From: Azonexus fungiphilus
GTDB taxonomy: Bacteria > Pseudomonadota > Gammaproteobacteria > Burkholderiales > Rhodocyclaceae
Assembly: GCF_003634965.1 (NCBI RefSeq)
Contig: NZ_RBXP01000017.1
Span: 118,658-182,657 of the forward strand
Length of the DNA: 64,000 bases
Reading direction: 5' to 3'
The position numbers were made by a program, and so were the translations under genes. Positions within the stretch are counted from its first letter, which is position 1; every line of letters begins with the position of its first letter. Below the pieces are notes generated by a model. It worked only from the letters and a program-made list of their open reading frames with translations, had not been told where the DNA came from and did no database searches. This document shows, piece after piece, positions 9,253-18,711 of this stretch.

Positions 9253-9567
9253 ATGGCTTCGTCGCTGCATTTCGTCTTCTTCGCCGATCACCGGCCCCGA
9301 CTCAACACCGCGCTGCGCTGCCTGCTCGCCATCTTCGCCGGCTACGGCCTGGCGGCGCTGGCGGCGGCAACCTTGGCGCTGGTCCTGCCGCTGCCGCGGG
9401 TCGATGCGGTGATGGCGGCAATGATGCTGGCCTTCGTCGTCTATCTGCTGGCGGTGCTCTGGGTCTTTGCCGCGGCGACGCTGGCCCGCGCCTTCGCCGG
9501 TCTGGCCTTGCCGGCAGCGATCCTCGGCGCCTGGCTGGCGCTGCTGCCGCAGGGAGCGGGCGCATGA
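9253..9567 (+). CDS. DUF3649-type small membrane protein of an iron-uptake operon
   Basis: A 104-residue protein with two to three hydrophobic helices (about residues 22-48, 53-75 and 78-98). It resembles the DUF3649 proteins that precede PepSY-TM proteins in siderophore operons; its biochemical role is unknown. A clear ribosome-binding site (GGAGG, six bases from ATG) supports the start. Its stop overlaps the start of the PepSY gene by four bases, so translation is coupled. A Fur-like box lies directly upstream. Confidence 0.75.
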   Translation: MASSLHFVFFADHRPRLNTALRCLLAIFAGYGLAALAAATLALVLPLPRVDAVMAAMMLAFVVYLLAVLWVFAAATLARAFAGLALPAAILGAWLALLPQGAGA

Positions 9568-11381
9568 GATTCGACAAACCGCGCTATTTCCGCCAGTCGA
9601 TGTCCTGGGTCCATACCTGGACCGGGCTGGTGATGGGCTGGCTGCTCTTCGCCGTGTATGTGACCGGCGCGCTGTCCTATTTCCGCAACGAGATCACGCT
9701 GTGGATGCAGCCCGAGCTGCACGCCGCGGCGGCCGCCGACGACTGGCTGCCGAAGGCGGTCGGCGTGCTTGCCGAGAAGGGTGCCCAGGCGCAGCAATGG
9801 ACGATCGCGCCGCCGGGGCCGCGCAGCCCGGTGGTCGGCCTGTCCTATCGGGAGGCGACGGCCGGCGGCCGCGGCGGTGAAGGCGGCCGGGCAGGCGAGG
9901 CGGCGCGCGGCGGCGAAGGTGGCCGCGGCGGCGAGCGGGCCCGCGGCGGCGACGGCGAAGGCCTCGGCGAGGTCGCCGGCGAGCGGCCGGCGGCGGCCAG
10001 CGCCGGCGCCCGCGGCGAGGCGCGCCCGGCGCAGGCGCAGGGCGGCGGCCAGGAGCGCAACCAGGGCGTCAAGCGCCTGGTCATGGACCCGGCCAGCGGC
10101 AGCGTGCTCGAACCGCGCAGCACCGCCGGCGGCAACTTCCTCTACCGCTTCCATTTCGAGCTGCACGGCATCGACCGCGTCTGGGGGCGCTGGATCGTCG
10201 GCGCCGCGACGATGCTGATGTTCATCGCGATCATCACCGGCGTCATCGTCCACCGCAACATCTTCAAGGATTTCTTCACCTTCCGGCCGGCCAGGGGCAA
10301 GCGCTCCTGGCTCGACGGCCACAACGCCAGCGGCGTGCTCTCCTTGCCCTTCCACATCCTGATCACCTTTTCCGGCCTGCTCCTGCTCGCCATGCAGCTG
10401 ATGCCCTGGGCCGCCGATGCGGCCTACAACGGCGACCGCCGCGCCTTCAACCAGGAAGTGCGCGGCGCTGCGATGGGCGGCCAGGGCCAGCCGGCCCAGG
10501 CGCGCAGCGGCGGCAGCGGCCGGAGCACGCTGACCGACCTGCGTCCGCTTTACCAGCAGGCGCTGCAGCAATGGCCGGAACTCGGCGTCGGCAGCATCAC
10601 CGTCAGCAATCCCGGCAGCGCCCGCGCCACCGTCGAGATCCGCCAGGCCTTCGGCGACAAGCTGACGGCGCGCGGCGGCGCCGAGCGGATGCTGTTCAAC
10701 GGTGTCACCGGCGAGGCGCTCGAGTTGCCGGCGGCGCGTCCGCCATCGACGACGCGCTCGATCTGGAACGTCTTCATCGTCGTGCACGAAGGCCGCTTCG
10801 CCACCCCGGCGGTGCGCTGGCTGCTCTTCCTGTCGGGCGTGATCGGTGCGCTGATGATCGCCAGCGGCCTCGTCCTCTGGCTGGTATCGCGGCAGAAGGA
10901 GCGCGCCGCGCTCGGCCGGCTGCCGCGCGGCCACCGCTTCGTCGAGGTGATGAACGTCGCCGCCGTGGCCGGGCTGATGATCGCCATCGCCGGCTATTTC
11001 TGGGCCAACCGTTTTATCCCCGCCGACGCGGTCGACCGTAACAATCAGGAGATTTTTGCCTTCTTCGCGATCTGGGGGCTGACCCTGGTGCATGCCGCGC
11101 TGCGGCCGCACAAGCGGGCCTGGATCGAGCAGCTGGCGGCCGGCGCCGCACTCTACCTGCTGCTGCCCGTGCTCAACGGCCTCAGCGGCGGCGCCCACCT
11201 GGCCCGCAGCCTGTTCTCCGGGCACTGGCAGGTGGCCAGCTTCGACCTGGTGGCGCTGGCCACCGCGGCGGCCCTGTTGTTCACCGCCAACCGCGTCCAT
11301 CACCACGTGCCGAGGCCCGACCGCAAGGGCGCCAAGGCCAACACCGACGAGCCGGCCGAGCTGGCCGCCGAATCGACCTGA
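9564..11381 (+). CDS. PepSY-associated TM protein (PiuB-like), probable ferric reductase
   Basis: A 605-residue inner-membrane protein. TM1 (about residues 14-40) carries WVHTWTGLVMGWLLF. Further TM segments follow near residues 210-230, 255-280, 420-445 and 465-500, with His residues placed as in PepSY_TM proteins (for example FHFELHG and DGHNASGVLSLPFHI). Relatives such as PiuB and FsqB are implicated in reductive release of iron from siderophores. A Gly/Arg/Glu-rich insert of about 70 residues (about 98-168) interrupts the first periplasmic domain. It sits in the middle of a Fur-boxed three-gene operon next to a FepA receptor. Confidence 0.82.
   Translation: MRFDKPRYFRQSMSWVHTWTGLVMGWLLFAVYVTGALSYFRNEITLWMQPELHAAAAADDWLPKAVGVLAEKGAQAQQWTIAPPGPRSPVVGLSYREATAGGRGGEGGRAGEAARGGEGGRGGERARGGDGEGLGEVAGERPAAASAGARGEARPAQAQGGGQERNQGVKRLVMDPASGSVLEPRSTAGGNFLYRFHFELHGIDRVWGRWIVGAATMLMFIAIITGVIVHRNIFKDFFTFRPARGKRSWLDGHNASGVLSLPFHILITFSGLLLLAMQLMPWAADAAYNGDRRAFNQEVRGAAMGGQGQPAQARSGGSGRSTLTDLRPLYQQALQQWPELGVGSITVSNPGSARATVEIRQAFGDKLTARGGAERMLFNGVTGEALELPAARPPSTTRSIWNVFIVVHEGRFATPAVRWLLFLSGVIGALMIASGLVLWLVSRQKERAALGRLPRGHRFVEVMNVAAVAGLMIAIAGYFWANRFIPADAVDRNNQEIFAFFAIWGLTLVHAALRPHKRAWIEQLAAGAALYLLLPVLNGLSGGAHLARSLFSGHWQVASFDLVALATAAALLFTANRVHHHVPRPDRKGAKANTDEPAELAAEST
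11029..11038. repeat. CGGTCGACCG palindrome copy
   Basis: Core 10-mer in GACGCGGTCGACCGTAACAAT, within the PepSY gene. GTGGACCGTAACAATTT at 4038 has a similar right flank. Confidence 0.5.
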
Positions 11382-11398
11382 ATCGTCCGGGAGTCACG

Positions 11399-11725
11399 AT
11401 GAACATCCTGATCTTCACCACCGCCTTCGCCGGCTTCGGCGCCCTCTGCCTGAGCATGGAGCGGCACGCCAAGCAGGTCTTCGGCGTCGTGCCCGGCGCG
11501 CTGCCCCGTCTCGGCGCGGCGATCGCCGGCTGGGCGCTGCTCGCCGGGGCGCTGGCGCCGGCCCTGCAGCGCTATGGCGTCTCGGTCGGCATCACTGCCT
11601 GGCTCGGCTTCCTCAGCCTGGCGGCAGTGGCCATCGGCCTGCTGCTCAGCTACGCGCCGCGGCAGATCCGCTACCTGGCGCCGGCGGCGCTGTTCCTCGG
11701 CGTCAATCTCGCCTGGCTGTTCTGA
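11399..11725 (+). CDS. DUF3325-type small membrane protein
   Basis: A 108-residue, four-helix membrane protein (helices near 3-20, 37-55, 60-80 and 90-107). The order DUF3649-PepSY-DUF3325 is a recurring iron-uptake arrangement, which is the basis for the name. The start has GGGAG at a suitable distance. A palindromic terminator follows 24 bases after the stop. I cannot assign a molecular function. Confidence 0.7.
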   Translation: MNILIFTTAFAGFGALCLSMERHAKQVFGVVPGALPRLGAAIAGWALLAGALAPALQRYGVSVGITAWLGFLSLAAVAIGLLLSYAPRQIRYLAPAALFLGVNLAWLF

Positions 11726-11749
11726 ACCGGCAGCAGCGACGCAGCGACG

Positions 11750-11777
11750 ATGGCTTTCCCGCGGGAAAGCCATTTTT
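11750..11777 (+). terminator. intrinsic terminator after the PepSY operon
   Basis: Perfect 11-bp stem (ATGGCTTTCCC / GGGAAAGCCAT) with a GC loop and a following run of five T. It separates the plus-strand PepSY operon from the convergent histidine kinase gene, whose stop codon begins at its edge. Confidence 0.85.
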
Positions 11778-13113
11778 CATGGTGCCGGGGCGTCGACCGT
11801 CAACGGCAGTGTGATGCCGGCGTCGAGGCCGCCGCCGGGGCGGTTGCTCAGCGTGATCGTGCCGCCGTGCCGCTGCACGCAGGCGCGGACGATGCTCAGG
11901 CCAAGCCCGACGCCGTGGCTGCTGCTGCGTTCGCGGTCGATGCGCACGAACGGCTCGAAGACGCGCTCGCGCCACTCGTCGGGGATGCCGGGTCCGTCGT
12001 CGGTAACGCCGATGCGCAGGTGGCCGTCGGCGATCTGCAGCGAGAGCTCGGCCCGGCTGCCGTAGCGCAGGGCGTTGTCGAGCAGGTTGTCGACGGCCCG
12101 GGTCAGGGCCAGCGGATAACCGGTGAACGGGCATTTCAGCGGCCCCAAGAAGTCCACCGGCTGGCGCATCTGCCGGCGCTGGGCGGCGATGCCGGCGAGC
12201 AGCAGCGACAGGTCGAGGTGGCGGCGGGCTTCCGACGCGGCGTCGTCGCGCAGGAAGGTCAGCACCTCGTCGACCATGCCCTGCAGCTGGAGCAGGGTGC
12301 GGATGATGCCGGCCTTGTCGGGGCCGTCGGCGAGCAGTTCGGCGCGCAGGCGCAGCGAGGTGATCGGCGTGCGCAGGTCGTGGCTGATCGCGGCGAGCAT
12401 GTGGGTCTTGTCGCGGATGTGGCGGGCCAGGCTGTCCTGCATGCTGTTGAAGGCCTCGATCAGCGAGTGGATTTCGCGCGGGCCGCGCGCTGCCAGCGGC
12501 GCGATCGCCTGGCCCTGGCTGATCCGGCTGGCGGCAGCCTCGAGTTCGCCGAGCGGGCGCAGCAGGCGGCGGGCGAACACGGCGACGAGCAGCAGCACCG
12601 GCAGCACGCTGGCCGGCAGCGCGAACAGCAGCGGCCGCCACCAGCGGTTGAACACGCTTGTCCGCTGCGTCGCCGTCAGCCAGCGGTCGCCCCGGCGCAG
12701 CACCGCGGTCAGCTCGCTGTCGGCCTCGGCCAGCGAGGTCAGCGGCCAGGCGTGCTGCCAGCTTTGGCGAATCCGGACGGAGTTTTCCGGGATGCCGCCG
12801 CTGCGCTCGATCTGCGCCGCCAGCGCCGCCTCGCCGGCATTCATCGTGTGCTCGGCGAGCGGGTTGGCGGCAAGCAGCGCGAAGCTGGCCTGGCCGTGGT
12901 TGAGGCCGTCGAGCAGGGCGTCGATGTCGCAGCCGGCGCATTTTTCGAGGAGCCGCCAGGCGACCGTCAGGCGTTCGATCGCCTGCTTCTTCTCGAGCGG
13001 CGGTATGTCGCCGTAGGTCTTGTCGTCGACCAGCATCGCGATCAGGTTGGTCGCTAGCAGCCCGCAGACCAGCAGGCCGATCAGCTGCGTCGTCAGCGAC
13101 AGCCGGCGCCGAG

Positions 13114-13117
<4 letters not shown>
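11777..13117 (-). CDS. sensor histidine kinase of a PfeS-like iron two-component system
   Basis: A 446-residue kinase with TM1 at about 8-30, a periplasmic domain and TM2 at about 161-183. HAMP is followed by His246 in LAAISHDLRTPI, then the N box (AVDNLLDNALRYG) and G box (HGVGLGLSIVRA). The periplasmic domain contains CAGC at residues 60-63, possibly a metal or redox site. The gene is coupled to the upstream response regulator (4-base overlap), and the pair is divergent from a FepA-type receptor. That is the arrangement of pfeRS-pfeA in Pseudomonas, where the kinase senses ferric enterobactin. Confidence 0.87.
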
Positions 13118-13842
<725 letters not shown>

Positions 13843-13898
13843 TTCTCCGCCTTGTGTCAACCTGTGTCAGGGTGAAACAAATTTAAACAAAACTAATT

Positions 13899-13917
13899 GG
13901 GTATCGTTCTCATTACA
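13899..13917. promoter_or_regulatory. Fur-like box in the regulator/fepA divergent region
   Basis: The reverse strand reads TAATGAGAACGATAC, matching 11 of 15 positions of the Fur core TAATGAGAATCATTA. It lies 34-52 bases upstream of the FepA-type receptor start, suited to iron repression of the receptor and possibly also of the two-component genes. Confidence 0.55.
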
Positions 13918-13950
13918 TTTTATCACCCATGATGTTGGAGAACGACACAA

Positions 13951-16158
13951 ATGTTTCAATGCCCGAAATCGAGAATGCGGCCGCTCAGCATCGCCGTCGG
14001 CCTGGCCTGCGCGCTGCCGCAGCTGGCCTTCGCGCAGCAGCCGGAAAGCACGCTCGCCGATGTCGAGGTGATCGGCACCGCCGAGGAAATGCTCAGGCAG
14101 GCCCCGGGGGTTTCGATCATTTCCAGGGAAGACATCGAAAAGCGGCCGCCGGCCAACGACCTCTCCGACCTGATCCGGACGATGCCCGGCGTCAACCTGA
14201 CCGGCAACTCGTCGTCGGGCCAGTACGGCAACAACCGCCAGATCGACCTGCGCGGCATGGGACCGGAAAATACGCTGATCCTCATCGACGGTGTTCCGGT
14301 CACGTCGCGCAACTCGACGCGGATGGGCCGCAGCGGCGAGCGCAACACGCGCGGCGACAGCAACTGGGTGCCGGCGGAAGCGGTCGAGAGCATCGAGGTC
14401 CTGCGCGGCCCGGCCGCCGCCCGCTACGGTTCGGGGGCCGCCGGCGGTGTCGTCAACATCATCACCAAGCGGCCGTCGAAGCAGCTCAGCGGTTCGCTGA
14501 CCTATTACACCAACCGCCCGGAAAGCAGCGACGAGCAGGACACCAACCGCATCGGCTTCAGTCTCGCCGGCCCGCTCAGCGAGAAGTTCTCGTTCCGCCT
14601 CTACGGCAGCGCCAACAAGACCGATGCCGATGCGCTCGACCTCAACCAGCAGTACGCCACCGGCGTCACCCCGCCGGCCGGCCGCGAAGGGGTGCGCAAC
14701 CGCGATGCCAACCTGCTGCTGCGCTGGGACCTGACCGACCAGCAGGTGCTCGAACTGAACACCGGCTTCAGCCGCCAGGGCAACATCTACGCCGGCGATC
14801 GCGCGGTCTCGGGGAGCGGTTCGCAGACCCTGACCGACCTGGCCAATGCCGGCGCCGAAACCAACACGCTGTACCGCCGTACCGCTTCGCTGGTGCATCG
14901 CGGCAACTGGGGCGAAGGGCGCCGGTCGCGCGTCACGCTGGCCTTCGAGGGTACCGACAACCGTCGCTTGAACGAAGGCCTGGCCGGCGGCAGCGAGGGA
15001 TCGATCAGCACCACGACACAGACGTCGACGTCGGAACTGCAGAACTGGATGCTCAACGGCGAATTCAACAGTCCGCTGCAACTGGGCGGCGTCAAGCAGA
15101 TGCTGACGGTCGGTTTCGACGTCAAGCGCGAAAGCCTCGACGATCCCTGGTCGGTGAGCAACTCGTCGGCAGCCGTCGGTGCGACGGCTGGGCGTTCGTC
15201 CGAATCCGAAGCGAAGAGCTGGGCGCTTTTCGTCGAGGACAACATCGAGGTTACCGACAAGCTGATCCTGACCCCGGGCCTGCGTTTCGACAAGCATGAC
15301 CAGTTCGGCAACAACTGGAGTCCGAGCCTCAACGCTTCCTACCAGCTGCGTCCGGAGATCACGCTGAAGGGCGGCATCGCCCGTGCCTTCAAGGCGCCCA
15401 ACCTCTACCAGTCGAACCCCAACTACCTCTACTCGACGATGGGCAACGGCTGTCCGGATGCTTCGCCGAGTCTCGGCGGCGGCTGCCAGATTCTCGGCAA
15501 CGCCAGCCTGAAGCCGGAAATCAGCGTCAACAAGGAAATCGGCATCGCCTACGACAAGCAGGGCTGGGGGGCCGGCCTGACCTATTTCCGCAACGACTAC
15601 GAGAGCAAGATCGTCGCCGACATGCCCGACCAGGTGCCGGTCATCATCGGCAACATCCAGCTATATAAGTGGGCGAACGCCGAGAAGGCCGTGGTGCGCG
15701 GCTTCGAGGGGCATTTCACGATGCCGCTGCTGGGTGAGTACGGCGATCGCCTGAAGTGGATCAACAACTTCACCTGGATGATCGAGAACAAGGACCGCAC
15801 GACCCGCCAGCCGCTGGCGACGGTGCCGGAATACACGATCAATTCCAGCCTCGACTGGCAGGCCACCGACAAGCTGTCGATGATGCTGACGGCAACCTTC
15901 TACGGCGAGCAGGAACCGCGTTCCCGAACTTCCGGCGGCAGCGGTGCGACCGGTGCCGAACTCCAGGTGCGCAAGCCTTACCACCTGTTCGGCATCAGCG
16001 CCGGCTACAGCTTCAATGCCAACCTGAAGGCGCGCGTCGGGGTTTCCAACCTGCTCGACAAGCGGCTCTACCGCGAGGCCAACAGCAGCGGTGCCGGTGC
16101 CGCGACCTACAACGAGGCGGGCCGGGCGCTCTATGCGACGGTGACGGCTTCCTTCTGA
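13951..16158 (+). CDS. fepA: TonB-dependent ferric enterobactin receptor (FepA type)
   Basis: A 735-residue outer-membrane receptor. A signal peptide (cleavage near LAFAQ) and TonB-box region are followed by a plug domain with long exact resemblance to E. coli FepA (IIRTMPGVNLTGN-type, RQIDLRGMGPENTLILIDG, VLRGPAAARYGSGAAGG, VVNIITK). The 22-strand barrel includes PGLRFDKHDQFGNNWSPSLN and INKEIG-like segments, and it ends in aromatic Phe (VTASF), as required for barrel assembly. It takes up ferric catecholate siderophores using TonB energy. Regulation is likely by Fur plus the divergent PfeRS-like pair. Confidence 0.93.
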   Translation: MFQCPKSRMRPLSIAVGLACALPQLAFAQQPESTLADVEVIGTAEEMLRQAPGVSIISREDIEKRPPANDLSDLIRTMPGVNLTGNSSSGQYGNNRQIDLRGMGPENTLILIDGVPVTSRNSTRMGRSGERNTRGDSNWVPAEAVESIEVLRGPAAARYGSGAAGGVVNIITKRPSKQLSGSLTYYTNRPESSDEQDTNRIGFSLAGPLSEKFSFRLYGSANKTDADALDLNQQYATGVTPPAGREGVRNRDANLLLRWDLTDQQVLELNTGFSRQGNIYAGDRAVSGSGSQTLTDLANAGAETNTLYRRTASLVHRGNWGEGRRSRVTLAFEGTDNRRLNEGLAGGSEGSISTTTQTSTSELQNWMLNGEFNSPLQLGGVKQMLTVGFDVKRESLDDPWSVSNSSAAVGATAGRSSESEAKSWALFVEDNIEVTDKLILTPGLRFDKHDQFGNNWSPSLNASYQLRPEITLKGGIARAFKAPNLYQSNPNYLYSTMGNGCPDASPSLGGGCQILGNASLKPEISVNKEIGIAYDKQGWGAGLTYFRNDYESKIVADMPDQVPVIIGNIQLYKWANAEKAVVRGFEGHFTMPLLGEYGDRLKWINNFTWMIENKDRTTRQPLATVPEYTINSSLDWQATDKLSMMLTATFYGEQEPRSRTSGGSGATGAELQVRKPYHLFGISAGYSFNANLKARVGVSNLLDKRLYREANSSGAGAATYNEAGRALYATVTASF

Positions 16159-16174
16159 GGTCTTTGCCGGCTGG

Positions 16175-16202
16175 CGGGCATCCGGTTGCAGCCGGATGCC
16201 CG
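16175..16202 (+). terminator. intrinsic terminator after fepA
   Basis: An 11-bp perfect stem CGGGCATCCGG / CCGGATGCCCG with a six-base loop, followed by TTGCCGTTTT. It lies 17 bases after the fepA stop. Confidence 0.75.
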
Positions 16203-16238
16203 TTGCCGTTTTGCAGTGCAGGAATGATCGGGGGCAGC

Positions 16239-17684
16239 ATGGATTTCAGCGGCTATTACTCGGGCCTGGCGTACCCGGCGATGTTTCATCGCGAACTGAC
16301 GCCCTTGTGGCTGACCACGACGGTCGAATCGCTCGGATTCCGGCCGCCCGACATCGATGCCGGCTACACCTGGTGCGAGCTCGGCTGCGGTCCGGGCAGC
16401 GGGCTGGCCATCGCGGCGGCGGCCAATCCCGGCGGCCGCTTCATCGGTGTCGACGTGGCACCGGCGCATGTGGCCACTGCGCGGCGTCTGGCGGCGCGGG
16501 CCGGGCTCGCCAACATCGAGTTCCATCAGGCCGATTTCGCCGACTGGCTGGCAGCCGGGCACTTGCCGCCGTGCGACTTCATCGTCCTGCATGGTGTCTT
16601 TTCGTGGATTGCCCCCGAGAAGCAGCGGGCCGTCCTCGAGATCGTCCGGCGTTCGCTGAAGCCCGGCGGCCTGTGCTACCTGGCCTACATGTCGCATCCC
16701 GGGGCGGCACCGCTGCTGTCGCTGCAGCAGTTGCTGGCCGGGCAACCGGCAGTCGATGCGGAAGCGGCGTTGCATGCCGGCTTCTCCTTGCTCGACCGGC
16801 TGGCCGCCGGCGGTGCCGGGCAGTTCGTCGAAATTCCCGGGCTGGCAGCCCAGGTCGAACGCCTGCGCCGGCAGTCGGCCGGCTATCTCGCGCACGAATT
16901 CTTCTCTGCCCATTGGCAGCCGCTGCATGCGTCGGCGGTGATCCGGGCGCTGGCCGCAGTGGCTTGCGATTATCTCGGCAGCGCCACCCCGCTCGAGAAC
17001 ATCGATGCCGTCTCGCTGCCGCTCGGCGTCCAGGGGGCGATCCGCGACATCGCCGACCCGGCGCTGCGCGAAGTCGCCAAGGATGTCGCGCGCAACCAGA
17101 GCCAGCGCCGCGACATCTACCAGCACGGTCGGCTGCGCCTGACCGAGGCCGAGCACCGCGCGGCGCTGTCGCGCCGCCGCTGGTGCCTGCTGCCGGCGGC
17201 GCCGGCACCCGGGGCGGTCCGCCTGGAAACGCGGATCGGGCCGGTTGACGGCGCCGAGGCGGTATTTGCGCCCTTGCTGGCGAGTCTTGCCGAGGCGCCG
17301 AAATCCTTCGCCGAACTGCTCGAGCTGCCGGCTTTTTCCGGCAACGGCGGCGTCCTCAACCAGGCCCTGCAAATGATGCTCTGGGCCGGCTGGGTGCATC
17401 CGCTGCAGGCAACGGCCGATCTCGCCGCCTGCCGGCGCCTCAACCGGGTGATTGCCGCCGACGCGCGGCTCGGCCACGAGATGCCGGCGCTGGCGGCGGC
17501 AACGATCGGTAGCGGGGTGCCGGCGAAGCCGCTGGACCTGGCCGTCTGCCACCTGTTGCAGGCGTCGCCGCAGCTGGCCGGCGAGGCCCTGGCCGATGCC
17601 TTGCAGCGGCAGTTGGGCACGGCGGTCGAGCCGGCGCTGCTGGCGGCAGCCGTGCAGACTTGCCGCTTTGCCGGCGAGGCGTGA
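16239..17684 (+). CDS. class I SAM methyltransferase with methyltransferase regulatory domain
   Basis: A 481-residue protein. The N-terminal Rossmann methyltransferase has motif I ELGCGPGSG, an acidic residue after strand 2 (GVDVAP) and CDFIVLHGVFSWI as motif IV. The C-terminal half matches the 'MethyTransf_Reg' layout (about residues 215-480, predicted helical). The substrate is unknown; relatives are often annotated as small-molecule or protein methyltransferases. The ATG at 16239 has a strong GGGGG ribosome site; a second in-frame ATG lies at 16224. The following small gene starts 32 bases downstream. Confidence 0.8.
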   Translation: MDFSGYYSGLAYPAMFHRELTPLWLTTTVESLGFRPPDIDAGYTWCELGCGPGSGLAIAAAANPGGRFIGVDVAPAHVATARRLAARAGLANIEFHQADFADWLAAGHLPPCDFIVLHGVFSWIAPEKQRAVLEIVRRSLKPGGLCYLAYMSHPGAAPLLSLQQLLAGQPAVDAEAALHAGFSLLDRLAAGGAGQFVEIPGLAAQVERLRRQSAGYLAHEFFSAHWQPLHASAVIRALAAVACDYLGSATPLENIDAVSLPLGVQGAIRDIADPALREVAKDVARNQSQRRDIYQHGRLRLTEAEHRAALSRRRWCLLPAAPAPGAVRLETRIGPVDGAEAVFAPLLASLAEAPKSFAELLELPAFSGNGGVLNQALQMMLWAGWVHPLQATADLAACRRLNRVIAADARLGHEMPALAAATIGSGVPAKPLDLAVCHLLQASPQLAGEALADALQRQLGTAVEPALLAAAVQTCRFAGEA

Positions 17685-17716
17685 AACTGGCGACCTTTTC
17701 GTACGGACATCACGCG

Positions 17717-18052
17717 ATGGAAAACAGCCTTCCCGAAGGACATCCGGACCTGCAGCGGATCGTGCAGGCGGCGCATGCCGACATCCCGGCGCCCGACGCT
17801 GCCGGCAAAACCCTGGCCGGGGCGCTGGCGGCAGCGCTCGGCAGCCGCCCGGGCGGCCCCGAGGACCGTGAGAACATCGCCTTCCTGGTGCATGTGCTGT
17901 CGGTCAATCGCGCCGAGGGCAACATCGACGACGAGGCCTTCGCCGTGCTGCTCGAACGGATTTCGACCCGGGCCGGACGCGCCGCGCTGGTCGCCAGCTT
18001 CACCGCCGAGCTGGAAGCCGAACACGGCTACGAGGACGACACGCCGCACTGA
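17717..18052 (+). CDS. hypothetical protein, 111 residues
   Basis: I do not recognise this protein. It starts MENSLPEGHPDL, is predicted soluble and mainly helical, and has no signal peptide or membrane segment. The acidic C terminus reads EAEHGYEDDTPH. The reading frame is open upstream to a GTG that overlaps the stop of the preceding methyltransferase (17681), so a coupled, longer form of about 123 residues is possible. Position suggests cotranscription with that methyltransferase. Confidence 0.6.
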   Translation: MENSLPEGHPDLQRIVQAAHADIPAPDAAGKTLAGALAAALGSRPGGPEDRENIAFLVHVLSVNRAEGNIDDEAFAVLLERISTRAGRAALVASFTAELEAEHGYEDDTPH

Positions 18053-18073
18053 TGCTTGTTTCCGCCCGATGTG

Positions 18074-18089
18074 CTGTATAAAATAACAG
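18074..18089. promoter_or_regulatory. LexA (SOS) box
   Basis: CTGTATAAAATAACAG fits CTGT-N8-ACAG with an AT-only centre, matching the proteobacterial LexA consensus. It ends 22 bases before the preferred start of the SRAP-like gene and overlaps a possible -10 (TAAAAT, 18079-18084), so LexA binding would block the promoter. Confidence 0.88.
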
Positions 18090-18111
18090 TATGTCCGCCG
18101 CGGAGCCCAGC

Positions 18112-18711
18112 ATGTGCCACAGTTTCGAATTGAAGGCCAGCGCCAGCCTGCTGCTCAGGCATTGTCCGGGCTTGCCGCTGGCGGCCGGCGAGCGTATCCG
18201 GCGCGAGCAGATCGTGCCGGGCGACCAGGCGCTGGTCGTTGCCGGCGGCAGCGGCTGGCTGGCACGCTGGGGGCTGGTCGGCAGCTTTCTCGAACGGGCG
18301 CCGCGTCAGCCGCCGCTTTGCCTGGATACCGAAGGTCTTGCCGAGCGGCCGTTCTACGGCCGCCTGCTGCGCCACAATCGCTGCCTGGTCCCGGCCAGTG
18401 CGCTGGCGGTTGGCGGCTGGCGGCTCAGTCACCGGCGCGGCCGGCTGTTGTGGCTGGCCGGCGTCTGCGACCGGCATGCCGATGCCGGGCCGACCTGCGC
18501 GCTGCTCACCGTGGCGACGAATGTCACGGTCGACGCCCGGATTCCGCTGATTTTGCACGACGACGAAGCCGCCGCCTGGCTGGCCGCCGGCTGGGCGCCG
18601 GCGGCCGGGGAACTGGCCGAACTGTGCCAGCCGGCGGCGCGGCCGGCGCTGCACGCGGAAGCGCGCTGCAATCCGGGGCGCCTGCCGCAGCTGGCCTTCG
18701 ACTTCGCCTGA
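18112..18711 (+). CDS. divergent SRAP/HMCES-family protein under LexA control
   Basis: A 199-residue relative of YedK/HMCES, which crosslinks abasic sites in single-stranded DNA through Cys2. Starting at 18112 (GGAG six bases upstream) gives MCHSF, so Cys2 is kept. RWGLV and NRCLVPA are recognisable family blocks. Three residues needed in YedK appear lost: the Asn of 'NARAET' (here CLDTEG), the Glu of 'GFYEW' (here ALAVGG), and the His of 'HxRMP' (here VDARIP). The fold is kept but the chemistry is doubtful. An in-frame ATG at 18091 would bury the Cys. A perfect LexA box lies upstream. Confidence 0.75.
   Translation: MCHSFELKASASLLLRHCPGLPLAAGERIRREQIVPGDQALVVAGGSGWLARWGLVGSFLERAPRQPPLCLDTEGLAERPFYGRLLRHNRCLVPASALAVGGWRLSHRRGRLLWLAGVCDRHADAGPTCALLTVATNVTVDARIPLILHDDEAAAWLAAGWAPAAGELAELCQPAARPALHAEARCNPGRLPQLAFDFA

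Noticed and set aside
15756..16238. Upstream extension of the methyltransferase frame into fepA
   Set aside because: It overlaps fepA in another frame and lacks family similarity; a fepA terminator lies between.
18091..18111. ATG at 18091 as the SRAP-like start
   Set aside because: It would place the essential N-terminal Cys inside the chain. The ATG at 18112 has a ribosome-binding site and gives MC. It is kept only as an alternative, because the promoter geometry would allow it.
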